Shown one piece after another: positions 23,601-34,595 of a DNA stretch of 64,000 nucleotides. The stretch is from Pohlia nutans (Eukaryota > Streptophyta > Bryopsida > Bryales > Mniaceae). The number at the start of each line of letters is the position of its first letter. Positions within the stretch are counted from its first letter, which is position 1. A model generated the notes under the pieces. That model had not been told where the DNA came from. It did not search any database and saw only the letters and a list, made by a program, of their open reading frames with translations. The stretch spans positions 52,068,234 through 52,132,233 of the forward strand of contig CM040085.1 of NCBI GenBank assembly GCA_022496805.1. Reading direction: 5' to 3'. The position numbers and the translations under genes were made by a program.

Positions 23601-24640
23601 ATATAATCCCAACGGTATACCCATGGGTATACCACCACGGTTCAAGGGCACACTCACCCATTGGTACACCGCCACATTTAAAGGACACACTTTCCCTTGG
23701 GCAGAGTCTCCCTGGGTACACCAACACAATACAAGGGTACACTCTCCCATGGGTACACCACCTCAGTTCCAGGGTACACCACAACCCAAGGGTACACTTA
23801 TCCATCAATACACCACCACAGTTCATAGATACACTTTCCCAGGGGCACTAGGAGCTTAAAGTGGATTCCCTGTGTGTTTTCGTGTGTATTCCCTGTGTGA
23901 ATTTCATTACACAGGGAATTTGTAAAGAATGCACAAGAAAGAACAAAGACACACAGGGAATATTGAGACACACAGGGAAAACTAAGTGTTCCCTGTGTCT
24001 CATTTTTCCCTGTGTGTCTCAGTTTTCCCTGTGTGTCTTTGTTCTTCCCCTTTGTCTTTTTACAAATTCCCTGTGTATGTCGGGAAAACGTCACAGGGAA
24101 TCGCATATGAGACCCTGGTGGGGTACACCACCACATTTCAAAGGTTTAGGCTCCCATGGGTACACCACCATAGTTCAAGGGTTCACTCTCACATGAATAC
24201 ACCACACAAATTCAAGGGTTTACGGCCCCATAGGTACAGCAGCACAGCTGAAGGGTACACTCTCCTTTGGGCACACTCTCCCTTGGGTACACCACCACAA
24301 TACAAGGGTACACTCTCCCACGGGTACATCACCTCAGTTCCAGGGTACACTCTCCCACGGGTACACCACCACAGTCCGAGGGTACACTCACCCATGGATA
24401 CACTACCAGAGTCCAAGGATACACTCTCATATGGATACACCACCACAGTTTTAGTGGTTTAGGGTCCCACAGGTACACCACCACAGTTGTAGGTTACACT
24501 CTCCTACCGGCACTTTCTCCATCGGTACATCACCATTGTTCAAGGGTACACTCTTCCATGGGTACACCACCATAGTTCACGCGTACACTCTCCCATGGGT
24601 ACACCACCTCAATTCAAATGTACACTCCCTCACGGGTACA
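23600..24640. repeat. GGGTACACC / CCCATGGGTACACCACC short-repeat array
   Basis: About twenty units built from GGGTACAC(T/C), CTCCCATGGG and ACCACCACAGTTCAAG, with irregular 35-60 bp spacing. The core GGGTACAC occurs mainly in one orientation, and CCCATGGG is itself a palindrome. Because stops are rare in such units, long open frames appear on both strands; these are artefacts. A fold-back element is embedded at 23867-24106. Confidence 0.85.
23867..24106. mobile_element. Fold-back element with ACACAGGGAA / TTCCCTGTGT arms
   Basis: Left arm (about 23909-23980) contains ACACAGGGAATTTGTAAA, GAACAAAGACACACAGGGAA and GAGACACACAGGGAAAA. The right arm (about 24003-24080) holds the reverse complements in mirrored order: TTTTCCCTGTGTGTCTC, TTCCCTGTGTGTCTTTGTTC, TTTACAAATTCCCTGTGT. 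The transcript or single strand would fold into a long hairpin. Not coding. Confidence 0.8.
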
Positions 24641-24732
24641 TTCAACGATTCACAAAATACATACCTTAAATGTGCAATTTGACCAATAATTATTTGAAAA
24701 CGCCCCTTTAAAACAAAGATTTGAATATGAAC

Positions 24733-24850
24733 CAAGTCAATTTGCTCCTTCTAACCAAGTCAATCGCTCCGTCTAACCGAGTCAATCGCTCCCTCTAACC
24801 AAGTCAATTGCTCTCTCTAACCAAGTCAATTGCTACCTCTAACCAATTCT
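24733..24850. repeat. 22-bp tandem repeat, about five copies
   Basis: Unit close to CTAACCAAGTCAATTGCTCC, repeated five times with T/C differences (AATCGCTCC versus AATTGCTCT). It sits directly after the GGGTACAC array. Confidence 0.85.
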
Positions 24851-25584
24851 ATACCCGTAGGTGTGGACTTGTCACCATCTATTAGTGAAGAGTAGACTAT
24901 ATCATATTTAACCATAGTAGTGTAGAGATTGATTGCATCTTTTGTATGGGTTTACATTTCATATTTATGTATATATAATTTTTATTTTCTTATAAGAAAA
25001 ACATCACACCATCTTATAGTGCTACTCTTGAGGTTTCCAAAATGCTATAATACATGTCCAATGGACCAAGTATGAATTTTCTATGATTTTTTGAAGTTCA
25101 GGGTGTCCAGGATGCAAAAAACAGCACTCCCGAATTCTTCCCTGGACTGCCAAATTCTTCCCTGGACTGCAACATTTCATTTTTTGCACATCACAAATCT
25201 TCAATATTACAACTAGACCACGCTCTTTGCCATTCCATGCCATTTCCGAAAACATAAAGATCAATCGATTTGGACATTAAATGCGCTCGCTACCGACGGA
25301 TGAAGTGTTAGATCAAAATGGTCCATCCAGAACTTCATCCGCTGATAACTCTTGCATGCGATGTTCAAATTTGAACTTCCTTACCTTTTCAGAAAGACCT
25401 CGACATCCTCTACAACGTGGTAGTAGGGTTCAGAGAATGACACTTAGAAAGTAGACTCATAACGGATGACAAATGCATGGATGAAGTTTAGGGTTTAGAA
25501 ATTTCATCCGCCCGTTACGTATGAACGGAAAGTCCAAACGGTTAGCATATTACCTTTCTGGAACCCGCTCACAAGCATTTTTAA

Positions 25585-25842
25585 TATTAACATATGCTGA
25601 CTACTGTACTTTAAGGAGCCAACTCATGAATGTCATGCAATTAACATCCAAATGTACGATAGAAATAAATGAACAAGTTATAAACAAATTTAAATTGCTA
25701 AATGCATTGTTGCATGCAAGTCATGCAAGTGTTTGGAGTACTTTTTACGTGAAATGAATATTAATATACGCTGCCTGCTGTACTTTAAGGAGCTTAGCTC
25801 ATGAATGTCATGCAATCAACATCCAAATGTACGATCGAAATG
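25585..25842. repeat. 85-bp direct repeat
   Basis: The segment around 25585-25668 (CTGTACTTTAAGGAGC, CTCATGAATGTCATGCAA, CATCCAAATGTACGAT) recurs at 25758-25840 with about ten differences, most of them transitions. No coding function seen between them. Confidence 0.8.
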
Positions 25843-26109
25843 AGTACACCACCACAATTTAAGTGTAGAGTACCTACCAACAAGTTCACGTTCACAGCGA
25901 TCATTCTTCCGAAACAAGGCACATATCTCCAATTTCAAAGTGCCACTATTTGCTCAAAAATGATCCAAGTCGCAAACCACAAAGTGCGTTGGAGAGACAA
26001 TGAAATCTGCTTCACTAACATTTTAGGCATTTACAAAAAAACTTATATATTTATATGTAAATATAGCATTTTCTGACAAACTATCTACCATCTAGTGCTA
26101 GTACGATTA

Positions 26110-26700
26110 GCTTTGATTACAGCCTTCATACGGTGAGGCATGCTAGCAAGAACTTCAATGTTCTCCAAAGACACCTCTTCTCATGCCCTTTGAATGACGT
26201 TGACTAATTCTTCTTTGTTTTGCGGTAGCTCTTCCTTTTGGATCATATCTTTCACAATCTTCCATAGGTTTTCAATGGAGTTTAAGTCGGGAGAGTTTGT
26301 GGGCCATACAAGCTTTCTCATACCATGCGCTTGCCTCCAATCACTTGATTCCTTGCTACAATGCCCTGGGGCACTATATTCCATGATTGAGTATAAGTGT
26401 CAGGGTGGTCGTAAAGGAAATAGAGGCCACTCAAGCTACTTTCATGAACCACATCAACAAAGTCCCTACCTTTAATTTTGTTCATCCCATGGGATTATAG
26501 CAAGTGGGCACTTGTCAAAACCGATAAATGCACCCCAAACCATCACTAATGAAGGACCGGATTTGAAAAATGGTGTTAAACAATCCCAAGGAAAACGTTG
26601 ATGTCACTTTTGCCATACCTTCACGGGCCTCAACCCTTTTCCGGTTTCAAATGAAGATTCGTCTGTCCATATCACATCTAAATATTACAAATTTGAGCGT
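26110..26700 (-). pseudogene. Tc1/mariner transposase remnant
   Basis: Read on the minus strand, the region carries the landmarks of a Tc1/mariner DDE transposase in order: IWTDESSFE (first catalytic Asp, near 26680), MVWGAF, then SAPGHCSKESSDWR and LVWPTNSPDLNSIENLW with the third Asp, followed by the C-terminal helical region. The frame is broken at least twice (between MVWGAF and SAPGH, and at the TGA after VIQRA). The usual second catalytic Asp in DNAP is missing: the site reads YSAP. The WR...LxWPxxSPDLNPIENLW style resembles the Tc1 type common in fungi and algae. Inactive relic. Confidence 0.8.
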
Positions 26701-27431
26701 ATTGTTTCCTTCCAGTTGATGTTATGTCCACCAAATTCCTACAAACTGAGCAACGAATCCTTCCAACTCTACTATTTGTGCAAAGTTGCAAGCTCAAGAA
26801 ACAAAATCACTAGGATTGTAACTACTCACCAAAAACACTCAGACACACAATGCATCCGCAAACTATCACATTGTTTGAATGAAGTTTGTTTTATGTTGAA
26901 GGGTTGTTGGAGATCCATATATGAAGCTCAAACTCACAAAAACCTGAAGTGCGTTGGCTCAAGAAGAATGGATGTTATCTTCACCGTGTAGGAGCAACAA
27001 ACACAACTCAGAATGCAATTACTGCAATTTGATTTTTCTTCAACATATGGCTCAAATTTGCATGCTAATGACCCCTACAATGTAGTCAACTTGTTTCTAA
27101 ACAAGCACTACGATTGGATTGGGACTTTTTCATTTCCGCTTTTCATGATACTGTGGATGTAAGTGGAACAGTGACTTGGGTGGTGTGTTGGCCTTGGACA
27201 ATGTGCCCAATTGGAAGCTAGTGATGCAGTTTAGTGCTTTGACCGGGCATCTTACGTATCTGAAATTTGAAATTCCATTCATTTATGAGCATACATGGGC
27301 CTTCCAAAGTTCCCACAAATCTCAACTGGATTAAAAAATTCGTAACTATCTTGTACCCGACCTTTGAGGGTTAATTAAAAAGACTCAAGAGCAGATGGGT
27401 CGTAGAGAAACTCATACGCACCAAAATTTCT

Positions 27432-27905
27432 TCATCCGAGTAAGATATGAGGAGCTGCCTTTCGTATGAACTTGTTGAGTCCAGCCACACAACACAACAC
27501 TAGGTTGTTACAAAGGGTACGTGCATGCAACTGCTCAATCAGCTCCAATACAAAGTTCAGAAAGTCTGGAATCTCAACGGCACCAACCATGATGAACTTC
27601 TGCTTCACATTTTGGAAAAATCCTATGAGGAAAAAAAAGGTAAAACTCAAGGGTCGGGAGTGTACTCAGAGGAACTTCGATGCCATTGCCAACAACATCC
27701 TCCACAGCAGCGGGAAGGCGCTCAGCAGCCGCTGCTAGTTGGTCACGGACGCTCTTCAACTGTGACGGGACTTTGGAGACGTCGGGAGAAGAGAGAATGC
27801 CATCCACATACTCCTCCTTCAAGCGTGTTGGACCCTCAGCCGTGAGCTTTGTTGACAGCACGAAGGAGCTCCGGACCTGCCATGGGTCCATTCTCCGAAA
27901 CACGT
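27432..27905 (-). pseudogene. Exon-like fragment(s), unidentified
   Basis: A minus-strand open segment (27903 down to about 27660) has coding-like composition and encodes RLKEEYVDGILSSPDVSKV then QLKSVRDQLAAAAERLP and GNGIEVPL. The spacing of EYVDGILSSP...VPSQL...VPL is faintly reminiscent of plastid fibrillin/PAP proteins, but I cannot confirm it. A second segment near 27600-27530 encodes KFIMVGAVEIPDFLNFVLEL before an AG/GT-like boundary. A phrase FGGTCFGEWT at about 27890 recurs on the other strand near 28300 (FGTYFGEWT), indicating an inverted duplication. Probably captured gene debris. Confidence 0.3.
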
Positions 27906-29714
27906 ACCACCAAAGTTGTCACCAGTGCTTTTTTCCAAGGCATTTTCAATATGATGTTTGATTGAAATTGTAATTAGAGAAGAAAGTGATATATCAATGT
28001 TTCCAACATGTATACAAAACACATAGTACAAGATGAAAGCAATATTGTAAACAATTAGCTATCAAAGGCACTAGAATAGCTATGTCATCAGTTGTTTTAA
28101 CGACTCACCAAGGACTTTTCTAAATGATAAATAACACTTTTTTGGTATAAATTTTGGGATAATTGACTGAGAATGATGATCATGCGAATGAAAATTGAAA
28201 AAAATACACTACAAAATTGTTCTTTGAATGAAAGTCATGACTTTCTTGTCTCTAGCTACTCTCCAAAGGACTCTCCAAAGCAACCAGAAGCAGGCGGGTT
28301 CGGTACATATTTTGGAGAATGGACCTCCATATCCAAAATGAGTCGTAACAAGTGGCCACATCATCACAGAAACATTGCATCGTTATAAAAATAAAGCCAA
28401 CTTTACATTCTAGATCCAACAAAGAATCAACCCGAATGGATGAGCCTCTACGTTGCAGTCCCTCCCATAAACTCCAGGCTCAATCACGTAGGAATACACT
28501 AAACACCAATGAACGGGCCATAGACTCGGCCCCTGCACGTCATCACGTTGCCTTTAGGCTCGCACCTAAATCCCAGTATGACAACCATGTAGGGGTATTA
28601 TATGTAGACATGATTGTGGGAGACTTCATGACAACCGTCGGCAAATATATTACAATATTATTGCGTGCTGGCGCAAACATGCCGCCGGTTCTGTAATTTT
28701 GGATATGGGTACTGAGGCGGCGGTGGGTCTCCTATGCTTCAAGCTTGATGAGTGAAAGGCATGGCGGCCGATTATGGGGTCATACATACATGAGATACTT
28801 TCCCTGCCCTAGGTATGTAAATTTGTGCTGACCTCCACTAACTCCCATATATTGCAGTGTCCGTGCATAGTTGCTATCACATTCGCTTTCCAGTTCTTCA
28901 CAGCTCCAGGTGCATCGTCGTAGAATCTCGAGGGCGCGAGTGGGAGAACTTGCTATTCGAACCAACGGAGCGCACTTTGAAGGTGGACGATGACGGCGTT
29001 CTCCTCCTATAGGGGCAAGGCAGTAATCCAAGCGTCCAAGGCAAGGTATGCACCATCCATGGTGAGCATTTCCATAGTTGTAGTGCTTCAGATGTGTGGA
29101 GTTCTATCTACAGTACTAGGATCATACACCGGTTGCCACATGTGCCAGTAATGGTATCATTAGTAGACCCTAAACCAAAATCAAGATTCCTACATGTAGC
29201 TTGAGAAGTTGTGATGTTCATTGTGTCATGCCCCAGCGTTGCTATCAAACATAGCACACAAGGTACGATCGTAGAAATTATGTAGGCAATGGATTGTAGC
29301 AGCTTCAGTCGCCAAATTCTGAATATCTCATCCAGTAGATGAAGGGATTTGTTGTCTGTGTCAAAAGACCGGACTTGCGCGGGAATTATTGTACCAGATA
29401 TGATGATGCCAACCCCTGTCATGGAGCAAAATTTAGATAGCCCTACTGCAATATCAAGTGCCGATAATACCGACGTTGATTTGGAGGTCGGTGACCACAT
29501 AGACAATAATGTACAGTCAACAGAGCCGTGGCTTTGAGGACGACGTTGTCCACGATAGGAAGTCGGCTGAGAGGTCCACATTTGGACTATCACGCACCAC
29601 GTAAACATTGGTTGTAGGCTAGCGTAGCGTTTTCTAATTACATGTTGTGCGTCTGAACCAGACACCTCGCCGAGTGTTGTCCTCAGGTTGTACCTGCACT
29701 TCAGAACCCCACAA

Positions 29715-29716
<2 letters not shown>

Positions 29717-29755
<39 letters not shown>

Positions 29756-29756
29756 G
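29717..29756. repeat. (AT)n(GT)n microsatellite
   Basis: A run of about eleven AT dinucleotides followed by about eight GT dinucleotides. It produces a low-complexity Tyr/Ile or Thr/His stretch in overlapping frames that should not be read as protein. Confidence 0.95.
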
Positions 29757-29897
29757 GTTTTTGACACTGTTATACGAATATGCATATACATCATATAGAA
29801 TTTACACCATATATGAATATAAACTGTATAATTATGAGTATATCCGATACTATGATATTGATATGTTGTAACTGTGGTGCAAAGGCCGCGGTAGTTA

Positions 29898-30329
29898 ATG
29901 TCAACAGTGGACACTCCAGACTGTGATTCTCCCAGTGAATCTGTGGGACAGACCCATCTACCCTTCCCTGATGACTGGTCCCCCCTAAACGAAGCAGAAT
30001 CGCTGTTTCCAACGGAAGAGCACCCACTTGACAAGTACTGGCAGGATGAGCAGCACTATTTAGAGAAGCTTGCATTTTTGCACAACGACCATACATATTC
30101 AATCGCCCTGGGATTCATCGTACCTGGCAACTTTGTGCCAGAAACATGGGATGATGTTTACAACAACAATATCTACACCATATCTCACTTTTACGATGGC
30201 GACATGCACTTTGACGGATACGAAGAGCAACATGACGCATGGTTGCATGACGAGAGCGATAAGAAAACTGTGGAAGCATGGGCAGACGCCATGTTGGGTA
30301 CCTTCCATCCCTATTTGAGTTTGATGTGA
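29898..30329 (+). CDS. Hypothetical acidic protein, 143 aa
   Basis: ATG-initiated uninterrupted frame ending TGA, with an ordinary protein-like composition rich in Asp, Glu, His, Trp and Tyr (for example DDVYNNNIYTISHFYDGDMHF and KTVEAWADAMLGTFHP). No membrane segment, no coiled coil and no recognised domain. It precedes another unknown plus-strand gene by 430 bp; the two may be exons or genes of one element. Confidence reflects the length, composition and start codon only. Confidence 0.5.
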   Translation: MSTVDTPDCDSPSESVGQTHLPFPDDWSPLNEAESLFPTEEHPLDKYWQDEQHYLEKLAFLHNDHTYSIALGFIVPGNFVPETWDDVYNNNIYTISHFYDGDMHFDGYEEQHDAWLHDESDKKTVEAWADAMLGTFHPYLSLM

Positions 30330-30759
30330 AGTGGTTTGGATCTTTTGAATGTTTATGTGTTTGCCATGTTTGATTCATAGTAATTCATGGAGTGGGTCGT
30401 AGCAACTATGCCGTGGGAAGAATTGAGGTACACGAGACAGAGTCCACAAACCATTGATCGAGAAGGAGTTGGGCACGGAGCAACAGGCGGTGCTGGAGTT
30501 GGACGCAGTTGACAAGCAAGACAGGTATAGAATTGAACGTTCCAGGCGACGCTGTGGGCACATAATTAATAGTCCTATGCATATGCATTAAATCCATGTT
30601 TGTGTGAAGATCTAGCGCTCATATGTTTACCCCAATTTCATGGTGAGTGGTTCATATTGCAAGGTGATAGCAGCTCCTAAGGGTCGGGCCCATGGCTCTG
30701 TGTGATGGTTCCAACACCACGAAGGGCTGAACGGTTATGGACTGATTCCGGGGACCCTG

Positions 30760-32049
30760 ATGGACGCACACCATGTATCAAAGGCAGCTTGCCTCGCTTT
30801 TTGGGGTAAGAAGCACCCCAAAAACGGAATGCGTTACAAGACTGTCGTGACCCCCCGCATGGTATGGCGCATACGCAACCTGTACCAGAAAGTGTTCCAG
30901 AGACCTATTTCGAGAAAGGATGATTTCCCTTACCAGTTTGGGAGAGGGTTGTTGGCGGAGAGGAATGGATGGCCACTGAATTGGGCAGCGTATGCATGCA
31001 AAATGACCCACTGGGGCACGGATGACCGTCAGCACAGTGGAATTCTTGCAAGGGCCCAGCCGCAGCCTAAACTGCGCAGGCAAGCAAAGAAGAGGAAATT
31101 CGAGACCATGTGCCAACTGCGGGAGAGGCTACGGGATGAGCAATGGCCGCAAAACGAGGTCGGTGAAGAGCCAGCTGATCTGGAAGGGCGTGAAGATGAT
31201 TGGGAAGTAAATGTCCAAGTCCGCCGCGAACGCAACGGCAGTGATCACATGTTTGTTGCACGGCCCAAGTACCCCATGCCGGCTCCACCACTTTACAAGT
31301 TCATCTCCACACGCACAACTGCAGGCAAGCAGTGCCACCAACACGGGCAGCCGGGCAATGCCACCAACGTTGGCCAGGTGGTGGCACCAGCATTGGCCAA
31401 GCGCGCAGTGCATGGACGGGCCACTGCCATTGGAGGCACCACCACACCTCTGAGGAGGAGCCCTCGACTATAGCGCCAGAACCATCACAACCATGCACTC
31501 CACACTGCAAGGGCCCAACGGCAGCCTAAACCGCGCAGGCAAGCAAAGAAGAGGAAATTCGAGACCATGTGCCAACTGCGGGAGAGGCTACGGGATGAGC
31601 GACGGCCGCAAAACGAGGTCGGTGAAGAGCCAGCTGACTTGGAAGGGCGTGAAGATGATCGGGAAGTAAATGTCCAAGTCTGCCGCGAACGCAACGGCAA
31701 AGATCACATGTTTGTTGCACGGCCCAAGTACCCCATGTCGGCTCCACCACTTTACAAGTTCATCTCCACACGCACAACTGCAGGCAGGCAGTGCCACCAG
31801 CGCGGGCAGCCGGGCAATGCCGCCAACGTTGGCCAGGTGGTGGCACCAGCATTGGCCAAGCGCGCAGTGCATGGACGGGCCACTGCCATTGGAGGCACCA
31901 CCACACCTCTGAGGAAGAGCCCTCGACTACAGCGCCAGAACCATCACAACCATGCACTCCACACTGCAGTGTCCGACAACGGTGAGCTGCACGGAATGTC
32001 ACCCGCATCCTTGATGCAGGACCTTGCACTGAACGTCAGCCGCTTTTGA
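30760..32049 (+). pseudogene. Unknown basic protein gene with internal 459-bp duplication and in-frame TAG
   Basis: A 430-codon frame from ATG 30760 to TGA 32047-32049, interrupted by a single TAG at 31471-31473. The N-terminal 95 residues (TPRMVWRIRNLYQKVFQRP, YQFGRGLLAERNGWPLNWA) resemble nothing I know but are well structured. The remaining part exists twice in tandem. The TAG in copy 1 corresponds to CAG in copy 2 (CTATAG versus CTACAG), a single C-to-T change, so the ancestral frame was open through both copies. The product is rich in Arg, Gln and Pro with a basic cluster (RRQAKKRKF). Perhaps a transposon-encoded DNA-binding protein; function unknown. Confidence 0.5.
31046..31964. repeat. 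459-bp tandem duplication
   Basis: Copies about 31046-31504 and 31505-31964, with few differences, mostly transitions (C/T, A/G). The period is 153 codons, so the duplication kept the reading frame. The high identity implies that it is recent. Confidence 0.9.
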
Positions 32050-32117
32050 TCTAGATCTTTATGTGTAGATACGACTCTTTAGCCCAAAGAAGGGGGTGGA
32101 TATTCATTCTTGTGCAG

Positions 32118-32702
32118 GTCCAGGATTGAAGAGACGAGCCACGACGGCAAAGAACGCGCCAGGACATACCGAAATAGCTGGGTTGCAAAAAATCAAAACC
32201 GTGATAGAAGCACAACGCATGAGCATCCCAACACAGACCTGCCCAATGGTAACATCCTAAACCCTACGAAGTCCGGTTTGTATGACATATCATATGTTGG
32301 ATTAGTTCACAATAAACGGTAGATGGGTATGTCGGACGGCGCAGGTTTGGCAAGTACCATGCTTAATTTAGACATGTGCAAATAGTAACTCTCCCTTTAC
32401 TTACAATCGACTCAGCACAGGTGCCATAGGACTGACTCAGGCATGTGGGATACAATGCACGAGGTCGCATGCCAGTCCTGTTAGCCGCGTGTACAGCAGA
32501 GTTGACATCCACAGAGGCTACCACTGCCGAGCAGAAAGGGCCGGTTATGGATGGAAGTCAGGCCGACTATGGCTCCGCTGCCATGACCCCGCTCGGATTC
32601 CCAGCGTCCACCAATGCATTGCTGAATCTTGCAGACCCACAGCCAGCACAAAGCGCCATGGACGTCGCGCCACCGACGTTGGAATTCAAGCACATCCCTC
32701 TA
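32118..32702 (+). other. Possible plus-strand exons
   Basis: Two segments have exon signals: one following GTGCAG at 32117 and ending near a GGTAAC donor at about 32252, encoding ETSHDGKERARTYRNSW; and one following CTCAG at about 32439 and ending at CTAG/GTACGT (32702), encoding an Ala/Thr/Pro-rich stretch with TNALLNLADPQPAQSAMD. They may be 3' exons of the preceding unknown gene or a neighbour. No family recognised. Confidence 0.3.
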
Positions 32703-33680
32703 GGTACGTAGCATCACAATACCTTTTCTACCTCCCTCTCACATGTTGCATCCTCAACGTCAGACTTTGGGTATGTATCTCTACACTATAATGCTGGAAG
32801 CCGTTTGGGGTAGGCACTGCAGCACTGACCACTCATACAAAATTATGTACTCGAGTGCTCATTGCAAGGGTGTGTCTGTAGGCACTGGTGCATGGGTGCA
32901 AACTGCTGACCGTGTGGACAACCGCATGCACGAGTGAACTCGACGTGGCTGTGGATGCTTTGCATGCAGGATTAGGGCCCAACTTGCCTACAGGAAGGTC
33001 CGTAGACCATCATAGCCGACTGTAGCTCACCAGATCATAGTCCACTCTACAAGATAGGAGATTGCGAACAGCGGATATATCCGAAGTTGGGAAAGAATCT
33101 CCCGCACACTTTGGTGCCCCATATATGCATGATGGTATTGTACTGTATACAAAATACGGAAGAATCTGTGTTGTTGTCGACACTATATATATAGACGTGA
33201 AATCATGCATTAGGCCTTTTTGATCAGCATATAGGAAGTCAATGTGGAGCTATTTTGTCAACAGAAAGCTCCCTAGACCATCCTAGTATTGTAGATCATA
33301 GTCTAGTATACACGATAGGAGATTACGAACAGAGGACATACCAGGAGTTGGGAAACAACAATCCGCAAAAGTTTAGGGTGCGGATGCAAATACAAGTGCA
33401 TGATGGTACTGTATTGTACAGGACATATTGAAGTTGGTAATGTTGGGTTTAGAAAGGCCGACGGTTGCCCGGACAGTTGTAATCGGACTTTCGGAAATAC
33501 ATTATTTCGGAATGTCATATATAATTTTGTATTGATTTATAGTATAATTAATTGGGAAGCGTTATAATATAATATGGGGACAACTCGTGGGCTCCACTAC
33601 CAATCACTGCACTGCACCCACACGAAAGTTTGCCATTCACAGTGTAGATGCAGAAACCCTAACACTAGTGGAAAAGCCTA

Positions 33681-33950
33681 GTTGAAACAACATCCCAAAC
33701 AACATGTAGATGTTGTTTCAACCACCCCAATGGATGGTTCAAACAACATGTACATGTTGTTTGGTATGTGTTGAAACAACATATTTATGTTGTTGATAAT
33801 ATGTTGTTTCAACGCAAGTTTTAACAACATTGCACACCATGTTGTTTCAACACATGTTTTAACAACATAATAGAAATGTTGTTTCAATACATGTTTTAAC
33901 AACATAATAGAAATGTTGTTTCAACACTTGCAGTTTAAACAACATATACG
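33681..33950. repeat. Left subterminal GTTGAAACAACAT repeats
   Basis: About ten copies of GTTGAAACAACAT or ATGTTGTTTCAAC and slightly varied forms (GTTTTAACAACAT), many arranged as back-to-back dyads such as ATGTTGTTTCAAC following GTTGAAACAACAT. They end about 290 bp inside the left terminus. Confidence 0.9.
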
Positions 33951-34595
33951 TTCAAATGTCCCAAAATCCCATAAAAATGAAGATTCCAAAATATCACAAA
34001 ACAATAGATTTCAAGAAGGTTTCAACATGTTCAAATTCAATATATATTACATTGATGTCCAGATGTTCAAACTAGGTACATTCCAGAATTTCCATATTAT
34101 TGGAATTCATCCTTCTCTATTCAATATATGTACATTTGACACTACAATTTCAACACTTCATCTAAAGTTCCACCTCGGTAAAGAAGATGGCTTCGGAGCT
34201 TGTGCAGTTTAACCACCTCAATCAATGCAGTGTTTCTTTTTCTTGTTCCAATTTCCCCCCCAAGTGCTCTTCTACTACCATCTCTGTCCTCTTTGCTTCG
34301 AGTAGCCGCTCCTCTACATAAGAGCAGATAGAGAGAAACCTGTTTGAACCAATCCCTGGAATAAAACAAAGAAAAACAGTACAATAAATTAGCACTCTGG
34401 TTAGCATGAAGAATCAATTCGTGAAGGGAAGGGACTATGGTTACGTTGAAGTATCAACAAGACAAAACATGTCAATACCATTGTGAGAGAGTTTACTTGA
34501 GAGGAGATCTTCCATGCAAGGAGTGAATCTATGTTAGATACAAATCGACTACCTTAAGGATCTATTCTGCTGAAGGTGCTGATTGTTGTAAACAC

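Noticed and set aside
23467..24575. Several 80-158 codon frames on both strands
   Set aside because: They are translations of the GGGTACAC repeat array; both strands are open because the units lack stops.
29108..30034. Minus-strand 308-codon open frame
   Set aside because: It translates the (AT)(GT) microsatellite into Thr/His and Tyr/Ile runs, overlaps a better plus-strand frame, and shows no domain.
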